Source: CBFHSF01 sp965661055
GTDB lineage: Bacteria; Bacteroidota; Bacteroidia; Flavobacteriales; Schleiferiaceae
Length of the DNA stretch: 64,000 nt
Assembly: GCA_965661055.1 (NCBI GenBank)
Contig: CBFICS010000013.1
Coordinates: 1-64,000, forward strand
Reading direction: 5' to 3'
Shown here: in pieces, positions 9,150 to 17,374 of the stretch
Layout of the letters: every line of letters begins with the position of its first letter
Numbering within the stretch: the stretch's first letter is position 1
Notes under the pieces: generated by a model
Databases searched by the model: none
What the model was told of the DNA's origin: nothing
The model's input: the letters and a program-made list of their open reading frames with translations, nothing else
Position numbers and translations under genes: made by a program

Positions 9150-9984
9150 TAAACGATGGATTATTTTTGGTTACTTTTTCTATGAGGGACTGAATATCAA
9201 CCTCTGGCCACTCACCCTCTTCTTCTTTATCGTAGGCAATACTTATTGGATGTTGGTATATACTCCACTCTTTATTAACGTATTCTAGGGCGGTTAAATT
9301 TTCTATCCAATCTCCAGAGTTTAAATAAGTCACTGAAGAGTTTCCTTTTTTCACTTCTCTTATTTGAGGTTGGTGAATATGCCCGCAGATAACGTAATCA
9401 TAGCCTTGAGAAAAGGCCAGACTAATAGCGGTATTTTCAAAGTTTCCGATAAAGGTGACGGCTTTCTTTACGGAGTTTTTTATCTTTTTTGAAAGGCTGT
9501 AACGCTCTCTTCCCATTTTCTCTAACCCATAATTAATCGCACGGTTCAAGAGAATCAAAAAGTCATAACCCCACCCTCCTAGCTTGGCAATAAATTTAGC
9601 GTGATGGATGCTGGCATCAAAGATGTCTCCATGAAAGATCCATGCATTTTGTTGGTCATGTAAAGGTAAAATCAGTTTGTCAAGCAAATGAATGTTCCCT
9701 AATTCAAGGTCGGTAAACTTCCGAAGAAATTCGTCGTGATTCCCCGTAAGGTAATATACTTGAGTACCCTGAGAAGCCATAGAAATAAAGCGTTTTAAGA
9801 CTTTTAGGTGAGATTTCGGAAAATAACTTTTTCTGAATTGCCAAATGTCTATAATGTCGCCGTTTAGGACTAGGATTTTTGGTTTTATAGACTTTAAATA
9901 CTGGTTGAGTTCTTTGGCGTGGCACCCGTACGTACCGAGATGAATATCAGAAATCACACAAACATCAAGTACTCTTTTATCCAT
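9142..9984 (-). CDS. UDP-2,3-diacylglucosamine diphosphatase-like metallophosphoesterase (LpxH type)
   Basis: The product is a calcineurin-like metallophosphoesterase: ISDIHLG near residue 12, GDIIDIW, GNHDEFL and the C-terminal GHIHQPQI are the successive metal-ligand motifs, with FHGDIFD between. The spacing fits LpxH-like enzymes that hydrolyse UDP-2,3-diacylglucosamine in lipid A synthesis. I chose the ATG at 9984, giving MDKRVLDVCV (280 aa). A TTG 18 bases upstream (10002) would only add six residues ahead of it. A helical insertion (about 135-175) is typical of the Bacteroidota version. The gene overlaps the glycosyltransferase by 8 bases and forms a two-gene unit. Confidence 0.8.
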   Translation of the reverse strand: MDKRVLDVCVISDIHLGTYGCHAKELNQYLKSIKPKILVLNGDIIDIWQFRKSYFPKSHLKVLKRFISMASQGTQVYYLTGNHDEFLRKFTDLELGNIHLLDKLILPLHDQQNAWIFHGDIFDASIHHAKFIAKLGGWGYDFLILLNRAINYGLEKMGRERYSLSKKIKNSVKKAVTFIGNFENTAISLAFSQGYDYVICGHIHQPQIREVKKGNSSVTYLNSGDWIENLTALEYVNKEWSIYQHPISIAYDKEEEGEWPEVDIQSLIEKVTKNNPSFNG

Positions 9985-10272
9985 TGTTATTGGTTTTAAC
10001 AAATTTCTATGGTTTGTGTAAAGTTCACCTTAGCTCATCATTAAGTTTCAGCTATCTGAGAGGTTTTATACTTAACGTACCAACGATTTGAAAAATTGAA
10101 AGCGCGAGTATTTGGTTAAATAAATCTAGTAGTCGTGTTTTCCCCCTTATCCCCTTTTGAGATGAGCTTATTCACTTGGTCATCAATAAAACCATCTATT
10201 TTTTGTATGATAATTCTAGAATCATTTCCTTTACTATAACTGAAAACCTTAGTATTTACAGGTGACCCAGCG
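9985..10272. other. Intergenic stretch upstream of the LpxH-like gene with no recognised gene
   Basis: This AT-rich stretch must contain the promoter of the minus-strand LpxH-like/glycosyltransferase pair. Open frames here (for example one on the minus strand from 10394 to 10116) show no family motif. Isolated GTGTAA words occur (one at 10017), but they are not in a convincing 21-bp phase, so I do not include this stretch in the array that follows. Confidence 0.5.
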
Positions 10273-10920
10273 TTCCTCTTAGTTGCCGCGATACTATTTT
10301 TGATGTCAATGGTCTTCTTGAGACGGTAAATGTTCTTAATGCGGTGGTAAAAAGTCTTAGCGACGAAGTTCGTTCCCATATTTTTTCTTGTCACTCCTCT
10401 TAGCCTCGTGGTAAGAAAGCTTCCTGATAAGGTAAATCACAAAAATTTTGTGGTCCGTCCTCTTAACTTCAGTGTACGGTAGCTTATTGAGATGGTAAAT
10501 ACCCTTCCGGGGAATGTAATTCAACCTTATGGGAGTGTAAATAACCTTAATGGAGTGTATTTTTACCTAATGGGAGTGTAATTTAACCCAATGGGATGGT
10601 AACAGATGATAATATGGCGGTCAGAAAGGCAATCGGACGTGTAATCTCTGTTATTGTCACGGTAAGCCGTCTTAATGTATAGGCATTCACAATTCTCTTT
10701 CGCGAAAGGAGCTAAATGTGAGTGTAAATTCAATTATTTTTGATGTAATTAACCTTCTTAGGGAAGTAAGACATGTAATGGTCCGTGTAAGACAAGAGCT
10801 TTCGCTTGTCATTCGCATAAATTTGCCGGAAAAACATGCAATTGGGGGATAAAATACAAGAGAATTTTCTTGTAAGACGCCATCTTTTGCTCGTAAGACA
10901 TGAAATTTTGGGCGACATTC
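10273..10920. repeat. Degenerate tandem array, about 31 units, 21-bp period
   Basis: Aligning the plus strand on a five-base core gives cores beginning at 10283, 10304, 10325, 10346, 10367, 10388, 10410, 10431, 10452, 10473, 10494, 10515, 10536, 10556, 10577, 10598, 10619, 10640, 10661, 10682, 10703, 10723, 10744, 10765, 10786, 10807, 10828, 10849, 10871, 10892 and 10913. Spacing is 21 except four steps of 20 or 22. Seventeen cores read NGTAA (mostly TGTAA or GGTAA). About ten bases before the core most units have CTTA or CTTAAT, and the best-preserved units (10505-10610) have GGGAG or GGGAT directly before it. Sequence identity between units is otherwise low. I do not recognise this element. 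No long open frame explains it. Confidence 0.75.
10697..10708. repeat. 12-bp perfect palindrome CTTTCGCGAAAG inside the 21-bp array
   Basis: A self-complementary 12-mer sits where one array unit (core 10703) has lost the usual NGTAA core. It is the only GC-centred perfect palindrome I noticed in the array. It could be a protein site or chance. Confidence 0.4.
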
Positions 10921-11094
10921 CTGAAAAACTCAAAAATACTCGTATACCTGAGCATTTCACTGCTATCCATGACCTTTCCACGGTAATCCACGGGGTAAAC
11001 ACTTTCATTTTTTTCCTCTTTTCTCCCTGTCAAGGCGAAGAACCTCCAATAAAAGAAATAGGTCTAAGGCTTATCGTTATCTAAGGCTAACAAA

Positions 11095-11463
11095 ATGCCT
11101 ATTATGAACAACTTCTTAGAAGGTTTTGCCTTTCCCCTGCAAACAGAACACATAGAAGAGTACCGGGCAATGGCTCAAAAGGTAGCGGAGATCTGGTAAG
11201 AGTATAGAGCAATTAGCTACCGAGAGTGGATAGCCGATGATTCATCTTTACAAGGCGCAATCTCCTTTACCAAAGCCTTAAACCTCTCTGAGCAGGAAGC
11301 AGCCATTTTTGGGTGGTAGAATTTCCGTCTGAGGAAGTCAGAAGAGCTGCCAATTAACGAGTCACTCAAGATGCAAAAACTTGCCAGGGGCAGAAAAACC
11401 AAAATTCATATTTTCTTTTCCCAATTTTTTCATGAGAAGAAACACGTCAAAGGCAAAATCTAA
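11095..11463 (+). pseudogene. Decayed DUF1428 family gene (YbaA-like), two in-frame stops
   Basis: Reading from the ATG at 11095 gives a protein-like frame that matches the DUF1428 pattern: FLEGFAFPLQTEHIEEYRAM, then a stop (TAA 11197-11199) where the family has W-x-E-H/Y, then YRAISYREWIADD, SFTKALNLSEQEAAIFGW and a second stop (TAG 11317-11319). It continues NFRLRKSEELPINESLKMQKL until a stop at 11461-11463. DUF1428 proteins are about 115-120 residues with the order DGFVxPVP, YRxMA, YREWVADD, FGW/FAW, so the relic has nearly the full length in one frame. Only nonsense changes, no frameshift, separate it from a gene up to about residue 75; the C-terminal third is poorly conserved. Confidence 0.75.
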
Positions 11464-11511
11464 AACCCATTCTAATTTACGTATAAAAGCAATTATAATA
11501 AAAACAAAAAA

Positions 11512-11531
11512 CCCCGATGTTGCCATCGGGG
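11512..11531 (-). terminator. Rho-independent terminator of the dapA-ferritin unit
   Basis: An 8-bp stem (CCCCGATG at 11512-11519 with its complement at 11524-11531) and a four-base loop are followed on the minus strand by a long T-run. It lies directly downstream of the ferritin stop. Confidence 0.85.
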
Positions 11532-11538
11532 TTTAATA

Positions 11539-12039
11539 TTATTTTGGACTTCCTCCAAAAGTGGAAACATCCCTATCAAAGAGATAAAGTCCCCCTTTGT
11601 CATTACCAATTAAGCTAAGTCTGTCCATGATTTCTCTGGCCAGTGCTTCTTCTTCTAATTGTTCAGAAACGTACCATTGCATAAAGTTGTGAGTTGAATA
11701 ATCTTTGGTTTGAAGACAAACGTCAACTACCTCATTAATGCTTTCGGTTACCGAAACCTCATGGTTTAAAAGTTCTCTGAAAAGATCGGTAAGGCCATTA
11801 ACGTCAATCGCTGGAAGTTCAATACCTGGTATGGTTGCTTTACCACCTCTTTCATTAATGTATCTCACCAATTTAAGCATGTGCTGGCGCTCTTCATCAG
11901 AATGCCTGTACAAAAATTCTGCAGTACCCGGGTACCCTTGATTTTCGGCCCATGAAGCCATAGCAAGGTAGGTATGAGAAGATTCTAGCTCAATTTTTAA
12001 TTGGTTGTTTAATGCGTCTTGAATTTTTTCTGATAACAT
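11539..12039 (-). CDS. Ferritin (non-haem iron storage)
   Basis: The 166-residue protein is a bacterial ferritin (FtnA-like): the N-terminal helix with IELESSHTYLAMASWAE (Glu ligands of the ferroxidase centre), then HSDEERQHMLKL (the E-x-x-H pair), and the later VSEQLEEEALAREIMDRL helix. It stores iron as a 24-mer in the cytoplasm. The start codon lies 2 bases after the dapA stop, so it is co-transcribed with dapA, and a strong terminator follows. No Fur-type site was identified. Confidence 0.93.
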   Translation of the reverse strand: MLSEKIQDALNNQLKIELESSHTYLAMASWAENQGYPGTAEFLYRHSDEERQHMLKLVRYINERGGKATIPGIELPAIDVNGLTDLFRELLNHEVSVTESINEVVDVCLQTKDYSTHNFMQWYVSEQLEEEALAREIMDRLSLIGNDKGGLYLFDRDVSTFGGSPK

Positions 12040-12041
12040 AA

Positions 12042-12926
12042 TTACAGTTTTTCAATTCTTTTAGTTTCAGCCACAATGTCGTTTTTCAATGAATCACTGA
12101 TGGGCCATAAGGGAAGTCTAACCCCTGCGCCACATACGCCTCGGGCTTCTAGTGCCACTTTAATTCCGCCTGGGTTTCCTTCTTCAAAGAGCATTTTGGT
12201 AACTTCAAAAAGCTCGTAGTGGCCTTTGCGAGCTTCCTCTATTTTTCCAGCAAGCCCGTCGTTTACCATTTTTGAGAAAACCTCCGGATAACCTTGTCCA
12301 CTAACTGAGATTACACCATCTCCACCGAGTGCTAACATAGGCAAGGTTAAGTTATCGTCCCCAGAGATAACAAGAAACCCTTCAGGTCTGTTCATGGTAA
12401 TCTCCATAATCTGCTCTAAATCGCCCGAAGCCTCTTTAACTGCAATGATATTTTTAAAATCGTGAGCTAAACGCAAGGTAGTTTTAGCAGAAATATTTGA
12501 AGCGGTTCTTCCGGGCACATTATAAAGAATAATTGGCAATTCGGTAGCTTCTGCTAACACTTTGTAATGTTGGTAAATGCCCTCTTGTGTGGGTTTATTA
12601 TAATACGGTGAAACAGATAAAATGGCATCAACACCGGTAAAGTCTTGCGATTTAAACGCCTCTAAAACGGCTTGCGTATTGTTTCCTCCAATTCCTAAAA
12701 CAATAGGAAGTTTTCCACTATTCTCATCAATTACCGTTGCAAGAACGGCGTCCTTCTCAGCCTTGGTCAAAGTGGCACTTTCTCCTGTAGTTCCCATCAC
12801 TACTAGGTAGTTGATTCCCTTTTCGGTTACAAAGCTTACCAATTTTCTCAATCCTGCATGATCTACCTCTCCACTAGCCGTAAACGGGGTTACCAACGCT
12901 ACTCCACTTCCTCTAAAATTCTTCAT
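12042..12926 (-). CDS. dapA: 4-hydroxy-tetrahydrodipicolinate synthase
   Basis: The 294-residue protein is a class I aldolase of the DHDPS family. Visible residues include the GTTGES phosphate-like loop (45-50), Tyr135 in YNVPGR and the Schiff-base lysine K164 in VKEASGD. It condenses pyruvate with aspartate semialdehyde in the lysine/diaminopimelate pathway. The gene starts one base after the DUF6913-like gene ends and sits in the ligA, DUF6913, dapA, ferritin unit. Length and motifs are standard. Confidence 0.95.
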   Translation of the reverse strand: MKNFRGSGVALVTPFTASGEVDHAGLRKLVSFVTEKGINYLVVMGTTGESATLTKAEKDAVLATVIDENSGKLPIVLGIGGNNTQAVLEAFKSQDFTGVDAILSVSPYYNKPTQEGIYQHYKVLAEATELPIILYNVPGRTASNISAKTTLRLAHDFKNIIAVKEASGDLEQIMEITMNRPEGFLVISGDDNLTLPMLALGGDGVISVSGQGYPEVFSKMVNDGLAGKIEEARKGHYELFEVTKMLFEEGNPGGIKVALEARGVCGAGVRLPLWPISDSLKNDIVAETKRIEKL

Positions 12927-12927
12927 T

Positions 12928-13455
12928 CTACTTGTTTATTAGTTTTAATAACTGATTAATTTCAGACACAGTCTTATCCATGTCTTGGTCAACCAGAGAA
13001 ACCGTAAGGTCGTATTTTCCAGGCCTTATACCTACTGTAAACTTGGCTTCTACAGCTGCAAATATAAAGTCATTTGGTGAGCTTTTGGATAAGGTAAAGT
13101 CGATTATTACATCCACTTTCGTGGGAAGAGTTTTTGCCAATTCACCTAACTTAGGTTTTCCGAACCAGTTTTTCTGATCTGAGAAGTACGTATTTTTTTG
13201 GGTGGGCTTATCCCCTCTTTTTTCTTCTTTCGTTCTAGGCCTTTTACAATAGAGAAGCGAATAGACTTCTTTACCGTCAGCATTGCTCTTCCTAATCATG
13301 TCGAACACGCTGTTGGGCCAATTGCCGTCTTGGGTATCACAAAGAAATAAAATCGATTGTACTTTTTTATATCCTGGATACTTTGATTGTTTTGGGTTGG
13401 TCTTGGTTAGTTTATTTAACTGCCAATTTCTAATGCCGTGAGAAAATGAACTCAT
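12928..13455 (-). CDS. Conserved Bacteroidota protein, DUF6913-like
   Basis: This 175-residue protein has no signal peptide. It has a basic N terminus, a beta-strand-rich centre (VQSILFLCDTQDGNWPNSVFDMIRK) and a C-terminal VGIRPGKYDLTVSL / EINQLLKLI segment. It resembles the uncharacterised DUF6913 group that lies between ligA and dapA in many Flavobacteriia. No catalytic motif is visible. The start overlaps the ligA stop by 4 bases, indicating translational coupling. No function is proposed. Confidence 0.7.
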   Translation of the reverse strand: MSSFSHGIRNWQLNKLTKTNPKQSKYPGYKKVQSILFLCDTQDGNWPNSVFDMIRKSNADGKEVYSLLYCKRPRTKEEKRGDKPTQKNTYFSDQKNWFGKPKLGELAKTLPTKVDVIIDFTLSKSSPNDFIFAAVEAKFTVGIRPGKYDLTVSLVDQDMDKTVSEINQLLKLINK

Positions 13456-15458
13456 GGGGTAATCATTTTTTCGAACTCAGATTCGGTTAGTATGGGTATT
13501 TCTAATTCTTCTGCTTTTTTTCTTTTTGACGGACCAAGGCCTTCTCCGGCTAATACATAACTAGTTTTTTTACTAATTGACCCGACATTTTTACCACCGT
13601 GCTTTTCTATCAACGCTTTTAGCTCATCTCTGCTATGTCTTTCAAACACTCCAGAAATAACAATAGATAAGCCCGCCAATGAGTCAGAGCCTCCTTCTTC
13701 CTCTACTAGTGTAAATGAAAGTCCGGCGGATTTTAATTTTTCTATGCGCTCCAAGTTTTGGGGCTGACCAAAAAACTCAATGACAGACCGAGCAATGACT
13801 TCCCCTATTTCATCTACGGCGATTAACGTATCAAAATCCGCGGAAGCGATGGCATCAATATTTTTAAAGTGTTTTGCTAATTTCTTGGCAACGGTCTCTC
13901 CTACATATCTAATACCTAGGGCATAAAGAACCCGCTCAAATGGTATTTCTTTGGACTTTTCAATCCCTAAAATGGCATTCTCGGCAGACTTTTCTGCAAA
14001 GCGTTCAAGTCCTAAAATTTGATCTTGGGTAAGGCGGTACAAATCTGAATAATCAGAAACCAATTCACTGCGATATAACAGGTCTATCGTTTCACTGCCT
14101 AGTCCCTCAATATCCATTGCCTTTCTAGAAATGAAGTGCTCTAATTTTCCTTTTTGTTGCGGAGGACAACTTACTTCGTTAGGACAGTAATGCAGGGCCT
14201 CACCCTCTCTTCTAATAAGAGGTGTATTACATTCAGGACAATGAGTGGCATACACAATGGGTTTCGCGGTTTCGTGCCTTTTGGTGTAATCTACCCCAAC
14301 TACTTTAGGAATTATCTCCCCTCCTTTTTCTACAAATACCTCGTCTTTCTCGTACAGTCCAAGCTTTTCTATTTGGTCTTGATTGTAAAGACTGGCTCTT
14401 TTCACTGTGGTACCCGCTAATAAAACAGGCTTTAAATTAGCCACTGGGGTAATGGCCCCCGTCCTTCCTACTTGATAGGTGACTTTCTCTAAAATCGTTG
14501 AAACCCTTTCAGCTTTAAACTTATAGGAGATGGCCCATCTTGGGAATTTTGACGTAAAGCCTAAGGCTTCTTGCTGTTCGTAGTTATTAACCTTGATTAC
14601 AATACCATCAATTTCAAAAGGCAATTGGTGTCTATTTTCATCCCAATAATTGATAAACTCAAAGATTTCATCAATATTTTTTGCCCTTTTTAAAAGCCCG
14701 TCTTTTTCACTAGGCACTTTAAATCCCCATTCAGCAGCTTTTTGAATGCTTTCATAATGGCTTTTAAAGCGGTTGTCACCGGTTAAAACGTAATATAAAT
14801 AAGTGTCTAGCGGTCGGGTTGCCACCACACTACTATCTTGCATTTTTAAACTACCCGAGGCACTATTTCTAGGATTTGCAAAAGGCTCAAGACCGTCAGC
14901 AACACGGCTTTCATTTAATTCTGAAAACCCTTGAAGAGTCATAAAGATCTCTCCCCGAATTTCGAAATCATCCGGAGAGCCTTCTCCTCTTAATTCAAGC
15001 GGAACCGTATTTATGGTCCTTACATTGGTAGAAATGTCATCTCCTTGGGTTCCATCACCACGAGTTACGGCTTGGTGATATTTCCCATTTTTATAAGAAA
15101 TACCAATAGCGGCCCCATCATATTTTAATTCACAAATAAACTCTACAGGCTCTTCAATCACTTTTTGGATGCGCTCAATAAAATCGGCGACTTCTTCTCG
15201 GTTGTAGGTATTTGACAAAGAAAGCATCGGGTAGCGATGTTTTACCGTTTCAAATCCCTTAACCACGTCCCCTCCCACTCTTTGAGTGGGTGAGTTTTCA
15301 CTTTTAAACTCAGGATTTTCCTCCTCGAGTTTTTCTAACTCCTTTAATTTTTGATCAAATTCAAAATCAGAAATCGTTGGTGAATCTAAAATGTAATACT
15401 GGTAATTGTACTCATTCAATTCTTTCCGTAAGGCTTCTATTTGGTCCTTTGAATTCAT
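13452..15458 (-). CDS. ligA: NAD-dependent DNA ligase LigA
   Basis: The 668-residue protein contains the full LigA domain series: the Ia domain with YYxxDxPxISD-like start, the adenylation domain with active-site lysine K112 in CELKYDGAAIG, an OB fold, a four-cysteine zinc finger (CPEC ... HYCPNEVSCPP around 405-435), helix-hairpin-helix repeats and a C-terminal BRCT domain (about 590-665, LAGLSIVISGVFERHSR). It seals nicks in replication and repair using NAD. It is the first gene of the ligA, DUF6913, dapA, ferritin series. Confidence 0.96.
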   Translation of the reverse strand: MNSKDQIEALRKELNEYNYQYYILDSPTISDFEFDQKLKELEKLEEENPEFKSENSPTQRVGGDVVKGFETVKHRYPMLSLSNTYNREEVADFIERIQKVIEEPVEFICELKYDGAAIGISYKNGKYHQAVTRGDGTQGDDISTNVRTINTVPLELRGEGSPDDFEIRGEIFMTLQGFSELNESRVADGLEPFANPRNSASGSLKMQDSSVVATRPLDTYLYYVLTGDNRFKSHYESIQKAAEWGFKVPSEKDGLLKRAKNIDEIFEFINYWDENRHQLPFEIDGIVIKVNNYEQQEALGFTSKFPRWAISYKFKAERVSTILEKVTYQVGRTGAITPVANLKPVLLAGTTVKRASLYNQDQIEKLGLYEKDEVFVEKGGEIIPKVVGVDYTKRHETAKPIVYATHCPECNTPLIRREGEALHYCPNEVSCPPQQKGKLEHFISRKAMDIEGLGSETIDLLYRSELVSDYSDLYRLTQDQILGLERFAEKSAENAILGIEKSKEIPFERVLYALGIRYVGETVAKKLAKHFKNIDAIASADFDTLIAVDEIGEVIARSVIEFFGQPQNLERIEKLKSAGLSFTLVEEEGGSDSLAGLSIVISGVFERHSRDELKALIEKHGGKNVGSISKKTSYVLAGEGLGPSKRKKAEELEIPILTESEFEKMITP

Positions 15459-15507
15459 GGTGGTTATTTGGTGCTAAAGTAATATTATCACTCAGAGGAT
15501 AACGAAT

Positions 15508-16341
15508 TTATTCAGCCGATTTTTGAGCAATAATAATACGATTTTTATCGCTAAGATCTTTGATTATTTCGGATGATTTCCATGGAGAATTAGCAAACAA
15601 TTCTAGGGTTTCAGGACCTAACTCTTCGTGAATCTCTAAAAACAATTTTCCCCCTGGCGCAAGGTATTTGACTGAAAAGGCCTCAATGGCTTTATAAAAT
15701 TTCAATGGATCGTTATTGGGTACAAAAAGGGCTAATTCCGGATCATAATCCAATACATTGCTATCCATAAACTCCTTGTCTTTTTCAGGAATATATGGCG
15801 GATTTGACACTATGTGATCAAAGGTTGGGTACTCTTTTTTAGGATTGAGAATATCGTCTTGAATAAAATCAATATTTGCCTTGAGATTCTCAGCATTTTC
15901 ACGAGCAATCAACAAGGCTTTTTCAGAAACATCAAGAGCAGAAACACGCAAACTTGAATGAGCCTTTTTGAGGGATATTGCAATGCAACCGGTTCCGGTA
16001 CCTATATCTAAAATTAATTGTCCGTCTTCAGCATGATGAAGCACCCACTGAACCAATTCTTCAGTTTCGGGTCTGGGGACCAACGTATCTTTAGTCACTT
16101 TAAAGAGGTGCTGGTAGAAAAAAGCCAGTCCGGTAACATGTTGCACTGGCATTCCCTGATTGAGCTTTACAATAGCCTCCTCTAAAATCTTAACTTGATC
16201 TTCAGAAAGCTTGTTTTCAACACCTTGCAATTCAGACTTTTTCATTCCGAAAAGGTCTTCCATAACAATAAAATACAGTTGAAATGCCTCTCGTTCAGAG
16301 TACCTTTCGGCGAGTTTATTTGAAAAATCTATGGGTTTCAT
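15508..16341 (-). CDS. prmC: Peptide chain release factor N5-glutamine methyltransferase
   Basis: The 277-residue protein has the PrmC/HemK plan: an N-terminal helical release-factor-binding domain (1-85) and a class I SAM methyltransferase domain with LDIGTGTG at about 111-118 and the amide-binding NPPYIP at 180-185. It methylates the GGQ glutamine of release factors in the cytoplasm. It is divergently arranged with ribD; the 46-base gap must hold both promoters. Confidence 0.93.
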   Translation of the reverse strand: MKPIDFSNKLAERYSEREAFQLYFIVMEDLFGMKKSELQGVENKLSEDQVKILEEAIVKLNQGMPVQHVTGLAFFYQHLFKVTKDTLVPRPETEELVQWVLHHAEDGQLILDIGTGTGCIAISLKKAHSSLRVSALDVSEKALLIARENAENLKANIDFIQDDILNPKKEYPTFDHIVSNPPYIPEKDKEFMDSNVLDYDPELALFVPNNDPLKFYKAIEAFSVKYLAPGGKLFLEIHEELGPETLELFANSPWKSSEIIKDLSDKNRIIIAQKSAE

Positions 16342-16373
16342 GTCACAAATATAGTTACCTAAAAATTAGAAGT

Positions 16374-16381
16374 TACCTTTG
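16374..16381 (+). promoter_or_regulatory. Bacteroidota -7 element (TACCTTTG) before ribD
   Basis: TACCTTTG fits the TAnnTTTG -7 consensus known for Bacteroidota. It ends only six bases before the ribD ATG, implying a very short or absent leader if used. No clear TTTG -33 element is seen at the usual distance. Confidence 0.4.
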
Positions 16382-16387
16382 TTCTCG

Positions 16388-17374
16388 ATGACTCACGAAA
16401 ATTATATGCGAAGAGCCCTAGAATTGGCTCAATTAGGCGCCGGCAGGGTTTCTCCCAATCCATTGGTAGGCTCGGTAATCGTCAAAGACGACACCATTAT
16501 TGGTGAGGGTTGGCATCAAAAAGCGGGACAACCCCATGCTGAAGTCAATGCCATACGCTCAGTAAAAAACTCATCTGATCTTTTAGCGGCAAGAATTTAC
16601 GTGAATTTAGAACCTTGCGCCCACTTTGGCAAGACGCCCCCATGCAGTGATTTGATCATTGAAAAACAAATTCCGGAAGTGTTTATTGGTTGTGTAGATC
16701 CTTTTTCTGAAGTAGCTGGAAAGGGAATTGAAAAGCTAAAAAAAGCGGGAATAAAGGTTACGGTAGGAGTTTTGGAAAAGGAATCACTATTTATTAACCG
16801 CAGATTTTTCACCTTCCACACCAAAAGTCGTCCTTACATTATTTTAAAATGGGCAGAGTCTATTGACGGATATATGGATGCAGAAAGAGCTTCTGGAGAA
16901 ACGGGATCTATTGCAATTAGTGGTCCTGCGGCAAAAAGAATCACCCATCGTTGGAGGTCAGAAGAAGATGCCATTCTCATCGGGGCCAATACCTTGAGAA
17001 CAGATAATCCGGGACTTGATGTCCGAGAAGTTGATGGCACATCGCCTATTCCAATAATAATTTCAAAAAGCGGAAAGTTACCCAGTGAAAGTCGCCTACT
17101 AAACAACCCAAAAACACTGATTTACACTGGTTATGATTTAACTTGGAACCAGGTATTTGAAGACCTTTACGAAAAGGGAATTCAAAGCGTATTAGTAGAA
17201 GGCGGACAGAAAACCCATCAGTCTTTATTGGATCAAGGTTGGGCCGACGAAGTGAGAATATGGATGGCTGATAAAATAATAAACAAAGGTCTTAAGGCGC
17301 CTGTGATTGACCGTAGTGGATTTCAATCTCAAAGTGTTGGTGAAGATCTGTTACTGATAAAAAAAATAGGTTAA
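16388..17374 (+). CDS. ribD: Bifunctional riboflavin biosynthesis deaminase/reductase RibD
   Basis: The product has the N-terminal cytidine-deaminase-like zinc domain with HAEVNAI (His50, Glu52) and PCAHFGKTPPC (Cys77 and Cys86), followed by the dihydrofolate-reductase-like reductase domain (about 150-328, with WAESIDGYMD and LVEGGQKTHQSLL). Together these carry out the second and third steps of riboflavin synthesis. I chose the ATG at 16388 rather than the TTG nine bases earlier; this gives 328 residues. The last base of its stop is shared with the start of the YigZ-family gene. Confidence 0.93.
   Translation: MTHENYMRRALELAQLGAGRVSPNPLVGSVIVKDDTIIGEGWHQKAGQPHAEVNAIRSVKNSSDLLAARIYVNLEPCAHFGKTPPCSDLIIEKQIPEVFIGCVDPFSEVAGKGIEKLKKAGIKVTVGVLEKESLFINRRFFTFHTKSRPYIILKWAESIDGYMDAERASGETGSIAISGPAAKRITHRWRSEEDAILIGANTLRTDNPGLDVREVDGTSPIPIIISKSGKLPSESRLLNNPKTLIYTGYDLTWNQVFEDLYEKGIQSVLVEGGQKTHQSLLDQGWADEVRIWMADKIINKGLKAPVIDRSGFQSQSVGEDLLLIKKIG

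Noticed and set aside
10116..10394. 92-codon minus-strand open frame
   Set aside because: No family motif; its upstream part lies in the 21-bp array, and heptad-like periodicity is a trivial result of the period. Treated as non-coding or relic.
10273..10920. CRISPR array
   Set aside because: The period is 21 bp with no identical repeats separated by unique spacers, units diverge strongly and no cas gene is near.
10730..11033. Overlapping minus-strand open frames of 92 and 74 codons, and a plus-strand frame of 82 codons at 10836-11084
   Set aside because: Three mutually overlapping frames without recognisable homology or start signals; explained by the array and its flank.
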